The position numbers were made by a program, and so were the translations under genes. A DNA stretch of 64,000 bases, taken from NCBI RefSeq assembly GCF_004379255.2, contig NC_056040.1:23820120-23884119 (forward strand), in the 5' to 3' direction. Shown one piece after another: positions 23,709 to 34,444 of the stretch. Under the pieces are notes generated by a model that had not been told where the DNA came from, did no database searches, and saw only the letters and a list, made by a program, of their open reading frames with translations. This DNA comes from Salvia splendens (Eukaryota; Streptophyta; Magnoliopsida; Lamiales; Lamiaceae). Numbering within the stretch: position 1 is the first letter of the stretch; each line of letters starts with the position of its first letter.

Positions 23709-25363
23709 CTATTGCGAGGCGTCTCCTCCTGGATCAAATGCATATCGAACAACTGAACGTCTCCCTATATATTCTTGCACGGAATGATTGCTTACCAAGC
23801 AGATGTCCCACTCGTTGTGTGTATGTCCCTGCAACAAACACTTGAAATCCCCGTCGACATCCGACAATGCAGCAGCTGGCAGATGCGCTGTTGAGAGGAT
23901 GTTATTCACATCGGAGCTGCACGACCAATATATTTCTTTAGAAGCTGAAACTTGGTGGTCTGCAGGACTTACAGCTCTATCCTCCTCAACTCCATGCTTT
24001 TCACCAAGCAAGGCAATAGACGAAATTGATACACCAGTAGCATCCGAATTAGAAGCATCATCGCCACATACATCTTCCACTTTTGTCTCGGATTTAGAGT
24101 CCATTAAAAGCATACTGCCCAAGTTTCACAATGCTCCTCTTCCACCGTCCTGCGCTTCGAATAATAGTCAAAATCTCTTGTAACCTCACATGAATACTCA
24201 ATCGGCGCAACGAAACTCGATGAAGAATAATGGTCTTCGTCTTGGTCTCTCAATTCATATGCATATCCACACACATAACTATCCAAACACTCGTCAAGGT
24301 TTGGTGAATGTGTATGAGTAATGACTTCTCCAATGCATCTTTCCTCATCAGCTGCATTCTGACAGCAATGTGGTTGTGGTGGCTGCGACAGGGGTTGGAA
24401 AATACAGTCCGACGGCTCCATACGCACCGGTGGCTCATGTGGCTGGTATTCGGCATCGGGATTTTGCAGCGCCGCGTCTGAAAGCGTGCAGGTGTACGGC
24501 AAATGCTCAAAGACCAGTGTTGGGTTTGATTGATGTCGAGGTCAGGAATCGCCAAACCGATTGAGTGGCTCCATATGTGCAGCAACAGGTTGGTGTTGCT
24601 GCCTATAGGCGTGTGTCTGCTGCTGCTTCCCGTAGGCGTGCCGACGCTGCTGTGCGGGCCAGTAACCTGAGGGTGAGTGTTGGCAAGGTTGTGTGCCCGG
24701 GCGTGGGCTGCGCTGCTGCCGGAAGTGATCGGTTTGCCGCCTGAGTGTATCCTAACAGTTAGGCAAGCGCGGAGGCTGGTACGGGGTTTGATTAGTCACA
24801 CGCGCGGGCTGACCGTACAGGTCCCGCGGTGGGAGGATCAAGCGCGGTGGCCGGTCGGCGGTGTGGCAGGGCTGGTGGCAGGAGGACTGGCCTCGCGGCA
24901 CTCGCACTTCCTCCTGATGATGAGGTCAGTCCCAGCACATCCCCGCGTGTCGGGACTGGTGATCTAAGGTCGGGTAGCCGCGGTCCTGCTGCTGCGTCGG
25001 TGGGTCCCAGCAAGTCGGGCGGTGCGGCTGTGTTGCGCGAATCGGGTGGCGATCCCCCCCTAGTTGGATTCGTTGATCTCCGCGATCAAATAGGTGGCTT
25101 CTCTCGGCGTAGCCGCTGCGGGGTCGAGCCCGCGCATCCTGCGTGCGATCGCGGTACCCGATGGGCGGGTATCCCGTTCGTGGGCGACGATTAGGTGGAT
25201 CCAAGCGGCGTGAGACGTAGGGTGGTTTTGGCTCTGGCTGAGTGGGTGGACGGAGGTTGTCAATGCGCCGATCTGTTGTGTCCAACCGGGTCTCCAGTTT
25301 GGTAATCGCAGCGTGTATGCGATCAAACAACTTAGTTGTATAAGAGTCTTCCAAATTTGGCAT
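23709..25363 (-). pseudogene. Gag-like coding remnant, several broken frames
   Basis: Read on the minus strand from about 25363, the first frame opens MPNLEDSYTTKLFDRI and IHAAITKLETRLDTTDRRI (a coiled-coil-like start). It then runs into a Pro/Arg/Tyr-rich stretch and a Gln-rich stretch that changes frame several times through 24600-25000. Later open pieces are 24502-24104 (Cys/Glu-rich) and 24122-23709 (acidic, ending YAFDPGGDASQ). Coiled-coil followed by Q/P/R-rich sequence is typical of plant retrotransposon gag N-termini, but no zinc knuckle is seen. Function is inferred only from its place between LTRs. Confidence 0.5.
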
Positions 25364-25666
25364 CTCAAGGTCTTCTTCGGATGCCAGAGGGTGGCAATGG
25401 TGACGAGGGTGAAGAACTAATATAAACGAAAATGATGTTGTGGGTGAGATTTCTTAGCCGTAGAAATCGACCTTGAATTGGGATGAATGGATGCACGGAA
25501 TGAATCCGTCGGGCAACGGCGTGGCTAGTTGGTGTGCGTGGGTGGATTCTCGTCGGGCAGCGGCGTAGATGTGGCTAGTTGTTGTGTGGTGGTTTCTCGT
25601 CGGGCAGCGACGTAGCTATGGTTCGATCGGTGTTGTGGAGGGTGCGCTCACGATGAAAGCACCAGT

Positions 25667-26022
25667 TGTTAAGGGTAACCTTCCGTAACGTTCGAATTCC
25701 ACACAATCAAGAAACCGAAGCCGTGGTCGTCGAGCGCCCAAGAGGTTTGGGTCAGCGAAGACGTCCGGCAGAGGGGGTGCTGGGCGCGAGAGAGGTTCTC
25801 GTCTGCAGGGATAGAGAATTAGAGTTTTGTGATTCAAGCCAAGTTGGGCGAAATACTGATTTCATTAATTGGTTGAATGAATAAAATGATAACAACCTAT
25901 CCATATTTATAATACTAGAATACTAGCTTATGGAACAAGAAAACAATATATGAAAAGATACTATGAATCAAAAGATAACTAAATAAAAGATATGAAAGAT
26001 ATGACATTAATGTCTCGTATCA
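25667..26022 (-). repeat. 5' LTR of the gag-like element
   Basis: Carries a minus-strand TATTATAAATATGG box near 25904-25914 that may be the promoter. The inner edge borders the primer site at 25655-25666. Confidence 0.88.
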
Positions 26023-26531
26023 AATCTTGACAACCTCCAAAGAGGAGGTTGATTTTGAGAGATGAGAGCGGACAAAGTCATGAAGTAAAAGGAGAAGAGA
26101 GGAGAGCGGAGCGGGTAGGGCATAGGATTGATATCAAGCTCAAACAGTGGAAATTGCGTGGCTTGAGACAGGCCAAAAAAAATAACACGAACGAAACATA
26201 AGATAAACATTGTCAACACTATCACTAAACTTTAATTCGCTAAAAACAATAAACAAAAAAATTATTTATACATTACAATAAAAATTTAAAAATAAAAAAA
26301 TAATTTTATTAAATAACTAAAATTTACACAATTAAAAATATTATATTATTAAAATAAAAAATAAATGGACATAATTTAAAAAAATAAAATGGCATCTAAA
26401 GTGAAAATTATATAATTATAGTCCATGTAAACAATATTCAATTTATACAAACTATAAAAAAGAACAAAATTCAAAATTCAAAATTAGAAAAACAATGTGG
26501 CAATCTGTCATTGGCTAACCAATTCGCATAC
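26023..26531. other. AT-rich spacer
   Basis: No gene is visible. From 26230 to 26500 it is almost pure A/T with short direct repeats. Confidence 0.5.
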
Positions 26532-26534
26532 TTA

Positions 26535-28189
26535 GGGCACCCGCAACGCGTCTCGCGGTTGTCCCTTATCTCGTCTCTCCGAGATGAGACGGCCGCGGGA
26601 CGCGTTGCAGCGTCCTGTCTCGTCCCCAGCCCGTTGAGACGCCCGTCCCACCGTTAAAGAAGATCGACGTAGGGAGGCGGAGGAAGCCGCGCCGTCCCAA
26701 AGACGATCCCGGATTACATTCATCGTAACCGGGAGGAAGCCGCCGCAAGGTTAGTACGCGACTACTTCTGTGATAACCCGGTATGAAGAGATACCTACTT
26801 CCGTCGCCATTTCTGCATGCGGCGACCGCTATTTCTCCACATCGCAAATACATTGGCAGCCCGAGAAGAGTTCTTCCAAGAAGGGTTAGACGCCGTCGGC
26901 CGTCCCAGTCACACGACACTGCAGAAATGTACTGCAGCAATCCGTCAGCTTGCGACTGGACAAACGGCGGATTTGTTCGACGAATACCTCCACATTGGAG
27001 AAAGCACTTGGAGAATGTGCTTGATGCAATTCTGCAAAGGCTTCTGGGCAACCTTCACCGACGAATTTCTCCGGAAGCCAAGCGCGACAGATTGTCAGTT
27101 TCTACTCCATCTTCAGAAGAAGTGCACGGATTCCCAGGGATGCTTGGCAGCGTCGATTGCATGCATTGGCAATGGAAGAATTGTCCTATGGCGTGGAGGG
27201 GGTCATACACGAGCGGCCACAAAGGCACCCACCCCACCGTTATACTCGAGGCCGTTGCCGACTACCGGCTATGGATTTGGCATGCGTACTTCAGGGTCCC
27301 CGGATCGAACAACGACATCAACGTGCTCAACCAATCCGACCTCTTCGCCGAAGTTTTGGATGGTAAAGCGCCGGCCATCAACTTCATCACTAACAACCGG
27401 CAGTATAAAATGGGGTACTATCTTACCGACGGCATCTACCCGAAGTGGCCAACCTTCGTGAAGACGTTCAACAGGCCGGTGAATGAAAAATAGGCTCTTT
27501 TTGCGAAGAAGCAGGAGGCTGCTCGCAAGGATATAGAGAGGGCGTTCGGGGTTCTCCAAGCGCGTTTCAACATTATCAAAGCCCCGGCTCGTACGTGGTC
27601 CATGGAGAGTATGGTCGACATCATGTATAAATGCATAATCTTGCACAACATGATTGTCACCGACGAAGGACCCGAGGCAGGAAATTGGTTCGACCCAGAA
27701 ACCCCCGGAAGCTCTACCGCAAGTAGTCCGCCTCGCAGCGGAGTGCATCCGTCTTTGTAATATCGGTTGTCTATTCGGGCAAGGACACGTGATTCTACCG
27801 CCCACGCCCAACTCCAAGATGATCTAATGGAGTACATTTGGGCAAAATTTGGCAACCGGTAGACGCACATGATCTTTCTTCTGCTTCTTTGCGCTTTGAG
27901 ATTTTGAATTTAGAGAGTGAGCAGAAGAAATTAAATTATGTATTTTTAAATTTTTAGGATTTTTAATTATGTTTTTTTTAATTTTTTAAGAATTTTAAGT
28001 TGTAATTTTATTTTTAATGAATTGTGTTTTTATTTATTGAATTTATTGTAAATAAAAATAAAAAAATGAAATTGAATGAATAGTTAAGGGATGAGATAAG
28101 AGATGGAGGGTTGCAGGTTCCGTCTCTTAGTTAAAAGATGAAGTGAAAAGTACAGTGAGGCCCATGAATAGTTAAGGGATGAGACGGTC
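26535..28189 (+). mobile_element. PIF/Harbinger transposon Harb-E, transposase only
   Basis: The left end GGGCACCCGCAACGCG follows TTA (26532-26534). The right end, GAGACGGTC, is followed by TTA (28190-28192), giving the 3-bp target of PIF/Harbinger. The terminal match is poor, so the right boundary may be a few bases out. Inside is one decayed DDE transposase on the plus strand. No Myb-like partner gene is present. Confidence 0.75.
26650..27862 (+). pseudogene. PIF/Harbinger DDE transposase, frameshifted
   Basis: Recognisable from about 26710 (HRNREEAAARL, then RRPLFLHIANTLAA and TLQKCTAAIRQLATGQ, a helix-turn-helix region). It continues through DCQFLLHLQKK, where the frame shifts near 27115, into HGFPGMLGSVDCMHWQWKNC (first catalytic Asp). 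Next come GSNNDINVLNQSDLF (second Asp), GYYLTDGIYPKWPTFVKT, an in-frame TAG at about 27490 inside the EKxALF segment, then KDIERAFGVLQARF (the Glu), CIILHNMIVTDEG and the end DLMEYIWAKFGNR. All three catalytic residues remain, but at least one frameshift and two stops make it inactive. It matches the DDE_Tnp_4 / plant transposon protein family. Confidence 0.88.
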
Positions 28190-28192
28190 TTA

Positions 28193-29709
28193 GCATGCTC
28201 ACACTTAATTTGAATGTGTGCTTATTGACACATAACAACGTGCTTATAGAGTTATGAATATCAAGATTGTGCAACATTTTAATGTAAAATGCGTAACGTC
28301 CTTACGTAGGAAAAAAATGTAGCAGCTCATTTTGGAAATCTAGTTCCCATTTGGAATTATTTCAAGAATTTTGCCCGAGTGAAAGAAGGACAATATCAAC
28401 AAATGCGTGTTGAAATTAGACACACAATTGCCTAATTACCTTTGACTTGCACTTAAGTAGGAGTAATTAATTAATTAATTAAATGTGTAGCTTGCATTAT
28501 TAAAAAAGACATTATTAGATAATATTACTACCACAAATTTTAAACATTTTCATAAAAACCCTAAAAACAAGTTAATTTGTTTTGTCCCACCATCTTTTGC
28601 TTTTTCTTGAATAAAGTCAACATTTTGATTACAAAAAATCAATAAAGAGAAGAAGAAACAAAACCCCCAAATTTTGTTTCTTTAAAGTTGGAAATCATCA
28701 TAAATTCATATTGTTAAAGAATAACGTATAAACAAGGGGCGGCGGTCCACGGTTTTGGCATTCATAATCAGAAATCAGATTGTGAATTACAAATAAATTT
28801 ATGATGGTGGTGGTGAGATAGTGCATTTGCAACCTATCACCATCATCGTCAACATCATCCGTTCATTGGTTGTACGGATTTGGAAAGGTGCGTTTCCGTT
28901 GATCGGCTCAAAATTGGTGTCAAATTTGGGTTACAATTTTGTTTTTTTTCTTCAGGCAACATAGCAAAATCCCTTGGAGATTGAGATTTTGTGCCTTCCC
29001 ATTTGTATGTAAATGGGTTGTACTCACCTTTTGAGTTCATTTCTTGATGATTGAGTCAATAATTCTTTTGTTTCTGGAATTAATCAAGCTATTAATTTTA
29101 TGCTCTTATTTGTTTTGATGGGGTTGGAGACGGTTGGATTTTATGTGTTTACTTATCTGAAATTGTGTGGGGCTTTGGGGATTTATGATTCTTGATCACA
29201 CTGTGTCTAATCAAAGTTTGTCGTGCTTGATAACTTTTAGAAAGTTGAAACTAGGCGATTTGTTTTGTTGATGTTGTTGTACTAGCCAAAAATTGTGATT
29301 TGAATTAGGCCAGCTATAGAGTTATACGAAGAAAATTCACAGATCCTGTTGTGATGGACTTGTGCCACTTGACTGAGACACTAAAAGAGCTAGTTCTTAA
29401 TGTTTTAATGATTTCATCGTATGTTGTCGCATTATCTTGCTTGTGAATATTATTGCTGCATTTTGAGTCCTCTTGTTCTTTGTTTATGATGGTTTTTCCT
29501 TGCTGAATCTTTTGCTTTTAGCAGCATCAGGGACGGTATTACCTAATTCAACATTCGTGCGTGGAGAGCAGTAATTGGCAATCACTAAGCTATAACTGTG
29601 AAGTGCCGTAGGCCAGGAATTATTTTTTTGCCCTTTTCATTGGGCTTGGTAAGGAACACACTAATACATGCATTTGATGATCGAGTGATTCCATTGTGTG
29701 AAGCAAAAA
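28193..29709 (+). other. Upstream region and probable 5' UTR of the ZIP gene
   Basis: AT-rich sequence with no other gene. The last kilobase, rich in T and with several plausible donor and acceptor sites, probably holds the untranslated leader and a leader intron of the zinc transporter, but no exon limits can be set from sequence alone. Confidence 0.4.
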
Positions 29710-32700
29710 ATGATGGGTATTAGAGTGAACCAGCTTCTTTTGGTATGCCTCTTTGCTGTAACATTTAGTCATAGTATAACAGCGGAACAAGATCATCAGA
29801 CTTTACACAGAATAATAACTGCTCCGCGGAGGAATGCAGAAGGTGGTGGTGTGATAGATGGATCTGGTACAGAGCATATCAATGACGAAACGGGTGGGTG
29901 GCAGGACGGAAATGGAAGAGTGTCGGTGTTAACTGTTGCAATTTGCACACTGGCAATGGCTGCAGCTACTGGTTTGGGAGCTCTCCCATTCTTTTTTATG
30001 GAACTTGATCCCAAATTGGCTGGGATATGCAACGGAATGGCAGCTGGAGTAATGCTCGCTGCAAGCTTTGATCTTATACAAGAAGGGCAGGGCCATGGAA
30101 GTGGCAGTTGGGTTGTGATGGGTATTTTGTCTGGTGGTGTTTTCATCTTGCTATGCAAGAAGGTAAATCTTTTTGACGGTAATATTATGTCATCTTTAAA
30201 GTCAAACTGGCTTTCATGATATGATTCTATGATTTTATGTTGCAAAATTTCTCTATGTTGTTGAATGTGGTGACGTGGTTATCCAATGCACACTCATACC
30301 TAACAGACTTGTGTTGTTTATTGAAATGCTAGAGGATATACATGCTCAATAATAGTCTCTATTTTCATAACATGAATGAAATTACTTTAGGAAAAATGAT
30401 GATAAATTGATCCTATCACAAGTGACCCAGACCCCTTTCCATCACTTAATGAGGTTTGTGCTATGGCATCCATGTCAATAGAAGTGTATCTAGATTTTGT
30501 TTATTACTATAACATTAGCATAATAAAGAACATTATATCCAATGAGAAGGCCTTCTTTTGAACTATGTAACAGATAACAAATTTTATTAGCGTCCTGCTC
30601 TCTTTTTAATCACTTTAAGAATAATTGGGTTGCCCGTTGCTGTTACTCTGAAATTTTATTGTCCCAAGTAGCTCTAGGACAAAGGTTTTTTTATCTTCTA
30701 ATCCACATTTTTTGTTCATTTTAGAGAAGCTTACTGAAACTTCATGCCATTATTTGCACTTTGGATTTCTAGGGCTTTCCTTTATTAGACTGCTAAAAAC
30801 ATTCTATTGTGTGTGTGTGTGTGTTTTTTATCTCAGTTTCTTGAGCAATATGGTGAAATGAGCATGCTGGACATAAAGGGAGCAGATGCTACTAAAATCA
30901 TTCTTGTTGTTGGAATCATGACTCTCCATTCTTTTGGGGAGGGATCTGGTGTGGGAGTGTCATTTGCTGGCTCTAAGGGCTTATCACAAGGGATATTGGT
31001 GACGTTGGCTATTGCTGTGCACAATATACCTGAGGGCCTGGCTGTTAGCATGGTTCTTGCGTCAAGAGGAGTGTCTCCACAGAATGCCATGATATGGAGT
31101 GTGATTACGTCACTACCACAGGTAGTTAATCCTGATCATGGAAGAATTATGCATAATTTACTAACCTCAAAATACAAAATGAAATAGATGTAAGAGATTA
31201 AACAGGGAGGATGTACTTATATTTTTCGCGGTATCAATAATATATTCCATTTGGAACAGGTGAGAAATAATCAATATATTTTGGAACCACTTATTGTTGA
31301 TTCTGTGGGGCTGGATCTTATTGGGGTAATGTAAGGATAAATATCTTTGGCTAGTTTTTGAATTATGACTTGCGACTGCTTGACTTCTCAGATGCTATTT
31401 GTGTATATTGGAAACCTGTGGACTCAAAATTGAGTTTTTTTTTGTGTATGGGTGCGCATGTAGAGGCTCTTTCTTCTTTTGTGTGTGTGCGAGGGGGTGG
31501 CGGAAGAGGTTGTTAAATCTTTGTTTGTAAAGTTGGAGATTAGTAGCTCATGTAGTTTGTTAATGCAGCCTCTTGTAGCGGTTCCTTCATTCATATGTGC
31601 TGATGCATTCAACAAGTTCTTGCCATTTGCTACTGGATTTGCTGCTGGTTGTATGATTTGGATGGTTATGGCTGAGGTCTTGCCAGATGGTTTCAAGGTA
31701 AATATAGAACATATATTGAATGCATTAAGGCTAATGAAGTGAAAGTTCTCTTAAGGCCAGAATTGATGACCTTAGTATATCCATTTTCAATTACTATTGA
31801 GTTATGTGTGGCATCAAAAGCTAGATGTGCTTGTGAATATCAAATCAAAGTAATTCATGCCTTCCTGATTGAGTCTTTTCATGGAATATGATTGTGTAGA
31901 AATAGAATATTTGTTTTATTGAGTAATGAAACGAAAAGCATCCTTCTATGATGTCTCTGTTGATTCTCAATTCTTTTACAATCTGAAATGTTATTCCCTC
32001 AAACATGATCAAATCCTATCTGATGGCTTCCACTTTAGATGTTTTTTAACACTCCCCTTATTTGCAGGAGTCTTCCCCATCTCAAGTTGCATCGGCAGCT
32101 ACACTATCTGTGGCATTTATGGAGGCACTCAGTGCTCTGTTTGAGCATTTGAGCCAAAACTATAGGTGAGATACCTTGTTTGTAGCCACATGTTTGCTGT
32201 AATGTGTTAATTTGCATGATGATATCAGTTATTTTCTTCCATTCACTTCATCTTTCTCTTATGAGAGAATGGGGAACGGACAAAATTGCATTAATTTAGC
32301 ATCATTCGTCAGACTTGTCCATAACATTGTTATATTTTTTTTGCAGTCAAGAAGATGCTTCCGGTTTCTTTGTTTCTCTACTATTCGGTCTAGGTCCTTT
32401 GCTCGGTGGTGTAGCGCTCGTTGCATTTGCTCTTGCTTTCAGGCTCAGACATGCATTTCTTACCGGTATGGCCTCTGGCATTGCCTTTGTCCTCGGTGCC
32501 TGGCGACCCTTCCAACTATTTGCGTCTTCTAAGATGGGGCTTCTTCCACTCCTGTTTCTTCTTGGACTCGGAGCAGCTTTCGTCCATGTACCTACATCCA
32601 TTCTCACAAATTCTCGACTACACAGGAAGACTTCAGCTAACACATTATCTTCTGTCACCGGTTTCAATGTAAGTGCGCTCACACTCCAGTCAATCCTAGC

Positions 32701-33160
32701 TTGTGCAGCAGTCGCCCTTCACGCTTTCTCTGAGGGGCTTGCGTTAGGTGTAGCTGCACCCAAAGCTTACGGGCTCGGGAGGCACATGGTCCTCCCCGTC
32801 TCCCTCCACGGGTTCCCTCGTGGCACAGCTGTGGCTAGTTGCATCTTTGGAGCCACCGACAGTTGGCATGCATCCCTCTTATCTGCTGCCCTAATCGGGT
32901 TGGCGGGGCCTTTATCTGCCATTGGGGCGATACTTGCCGGGATTGACTACAGTGGGCTGGACCATGTGTTGGTGTTTGCTTGCGGAGGACTATTTCCATG
33001 CTTCGGGAGCACAGTGAGAAGGGCGGTTAAGTTGGATAAATGGAAGAGCGTTTTCGGGGTCATCGTTGGCATTGTGTTTGCTAGCGTGTGTCTTGCGTGC
33101 ACGAAGCTCGTGTGTTTGCACACACCGTACTGCAACTCAGCTCCTGAAGCTGTTAAGTGA
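29710..33160 (+). CDS. ZIP-family zinc transporter (At3g08650-like)
   Basis: Exons 29710-30162, 30837-31121, 31569-31697, 32068-32165 and 32347-33160 give 592 residues. ATG 29710 is chosen because it opens a signal peptide (MMGIRVN, then LLLVCLFAVTF); the upstream GTG is not credible. The mature part has multiple membrane helices. Residues 182-187 are HSFGEG, 213-218 HNIPEG and about 447-452 HAFSEG, the His/Glu motifs that bind the metal in ZIP carriers. The C-terminus (KLVCLHTPYCNSAPEAVK) and the QEDASGFFVSLLFGLGPLLGG segment match the protein I recall as putative zinc transporter At3g08650. ZIP carriers move Zn2+ and related ions into the cytosol; the membrane is not evident here. Intron 1 ends in a (GT)n run just before the acceptor at 30836. 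No damage is seen. AATF lies downstream in convergent orientation. Confidence 0.92.
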
Positions 33161-34444
33161 TGGACATGTTTACATAACCAAAAAAGGAAAATGAAACATT
33201 GTAGAAACTATTTCTGAGCAGCCTGTTCCTCTTTCATTTGCTGTTTAGGGTATTTTGTATATTTAGTGTTATTTACAGTACAGTTTTTTTCGTATATAGT
33301 TTTGTATATTCTTCCTAGACTTGGAAGTTATAACTGGTAGAAAGTTGAATTCTAACTTTGACATGCTGGTAGATCCTCAATTCCGTGTCGTTCTAATAGA
33401 GGTGCTTCTTTTCGGCATAAAAGTTGAGAAATACTTCATTAAATGTTTAATATGTTAAGTGAAAATAATAAAGTAGAAGAGAAATTAAAAAAGAGTAATA
33501 CATTACCGTTTTGTTATAAATAGAAATAATTTAATTATTTTGGAACGTCTCGAAAAAGAATGACCGTAAATGAGGAACAGATGGAGTGTTTATTTCCTAA
33601 AAAAATGTGTCACTCGTACAGTATTAGGGAGTCTTAAAAACTTTGAAAATTACTTAGTAGTACTATATTTTCAAAAGGACACCGAATATTATTAACCGCA
33701 AACGCACTTGTATTATTTGGATGGTTAAAGATTAAATAGATTTTTTGGATCTAATTTTGTTTCATGAATAGATGGAAAATAAAGAAAGAGAATAAGGGAT
33801 GAAAATGAATTGGAATAAAATGAAATATGAGTAGAAGAGGTATTTTACGATGGAGAAACAGAACAAAAATTGAATAAAAGAATGCTGATCAATGAGAAAA
33901 AAAAAACATTTATTTTTTATTTCCACAGAACAAACACATGGCAGTGTGGCACAGCTTGTGGTTATAGCCAAAGACCGTGTAGCACAGGCCGCGTCTTACA
34001 CCTCATCCTCGGCTGCAGCCTCGGCCTGCAGCCGAGAACGCACCGGCATTTCCCAGGCCTTAGGCGCTGTGAGTGCATTGCACTTACTACTTTTTCATAA
34101 GAAATCTTAAATGAAGAGTAAAATAGTAAACATATTCAACCTGACAAGCAACAGTAAAGTTGAAAGTAAAATAAGATAGTATCTAACTGAAACAAAACTT
34201 TAGATCTCTTTGAACAAAAGAGATGGGAGTCTAGTAATTCTTAAACATGATATTGAAACTAAAACACAAAAATTTGATGAACAAACATGTAACTAGTACA
34301 ATTTGCAAATTCCGCCATATCGATCCTCGGAGACTCTCACATAAGCTTTCAGCATTACCTTTCCTTTCAGGCCGACACGGTAAGTGTTGTTTTACGGAAA
34401 TTCAAGTTAAGGAGCCATCTTAGTGGTGTGTGTGTAAAAGCTTG
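33161..34444. other. Spacer between convergent ZIP and AATF genes
   Basis: The ZIP 3' UTR occupies the first 150-200 bp. Around 33460-33590 there is an eroded segment resembling half of a Stowaway-type MITE. An exon-like stretch is listed separately at 33929-34068. Confidence 0.45.
33929..34068 (+). other. Orphan exon-like segment, unknown protein
   Basis: A GC-richer 140-bp stretch in AT-rich surroundings. It is preceded by a good acceptor (TTTATTTCCACAG) and followed by a consensus donor (GTGAGT). One frame reads through without stops (GSVAQLVVIAKDRVAQAASY, then SRERTGISQALGA). I do not recognise the family. No neighbouring exon was found, so it may be a gene fragment carried in by an element or a chance open stretch. 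Confidence 0.3.

Larger units (their letters stand above)
23278..26022 (-). mobile_element. Non-autonomous LTR retrotransposon (gag-like, no pol)
   Basis: Two 356-bp LTRs (23278-23633 and 25667-26022) begin TGTTAAGGG and end CGTATCA, with about 13 differences by eye (3-4%). On the minus strand the primer-site region ACTGGTGCTTTCATCG follows the 5' LTR and the purine tract CGTGGGGGAGT precedes the 3' LTR. Flanks AATCA and AATCT suggest a 5-bp target duplication with one change. The 2.0-kb interior has no protease, RT, RNase H or integrase motifs in any frame. It fits the TR-GAG or LARD type of element mobilised in trans; the parent superfamily is not determined. Confidence 0.85.

Noticed and set aside
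27269..27817. 182-codon minus-strand frame opposite the Harbinger transposase, and the similar one at 62537-63085
   Set aside because: Antisense shadows; the two resemble each other only because the sense transposases do.
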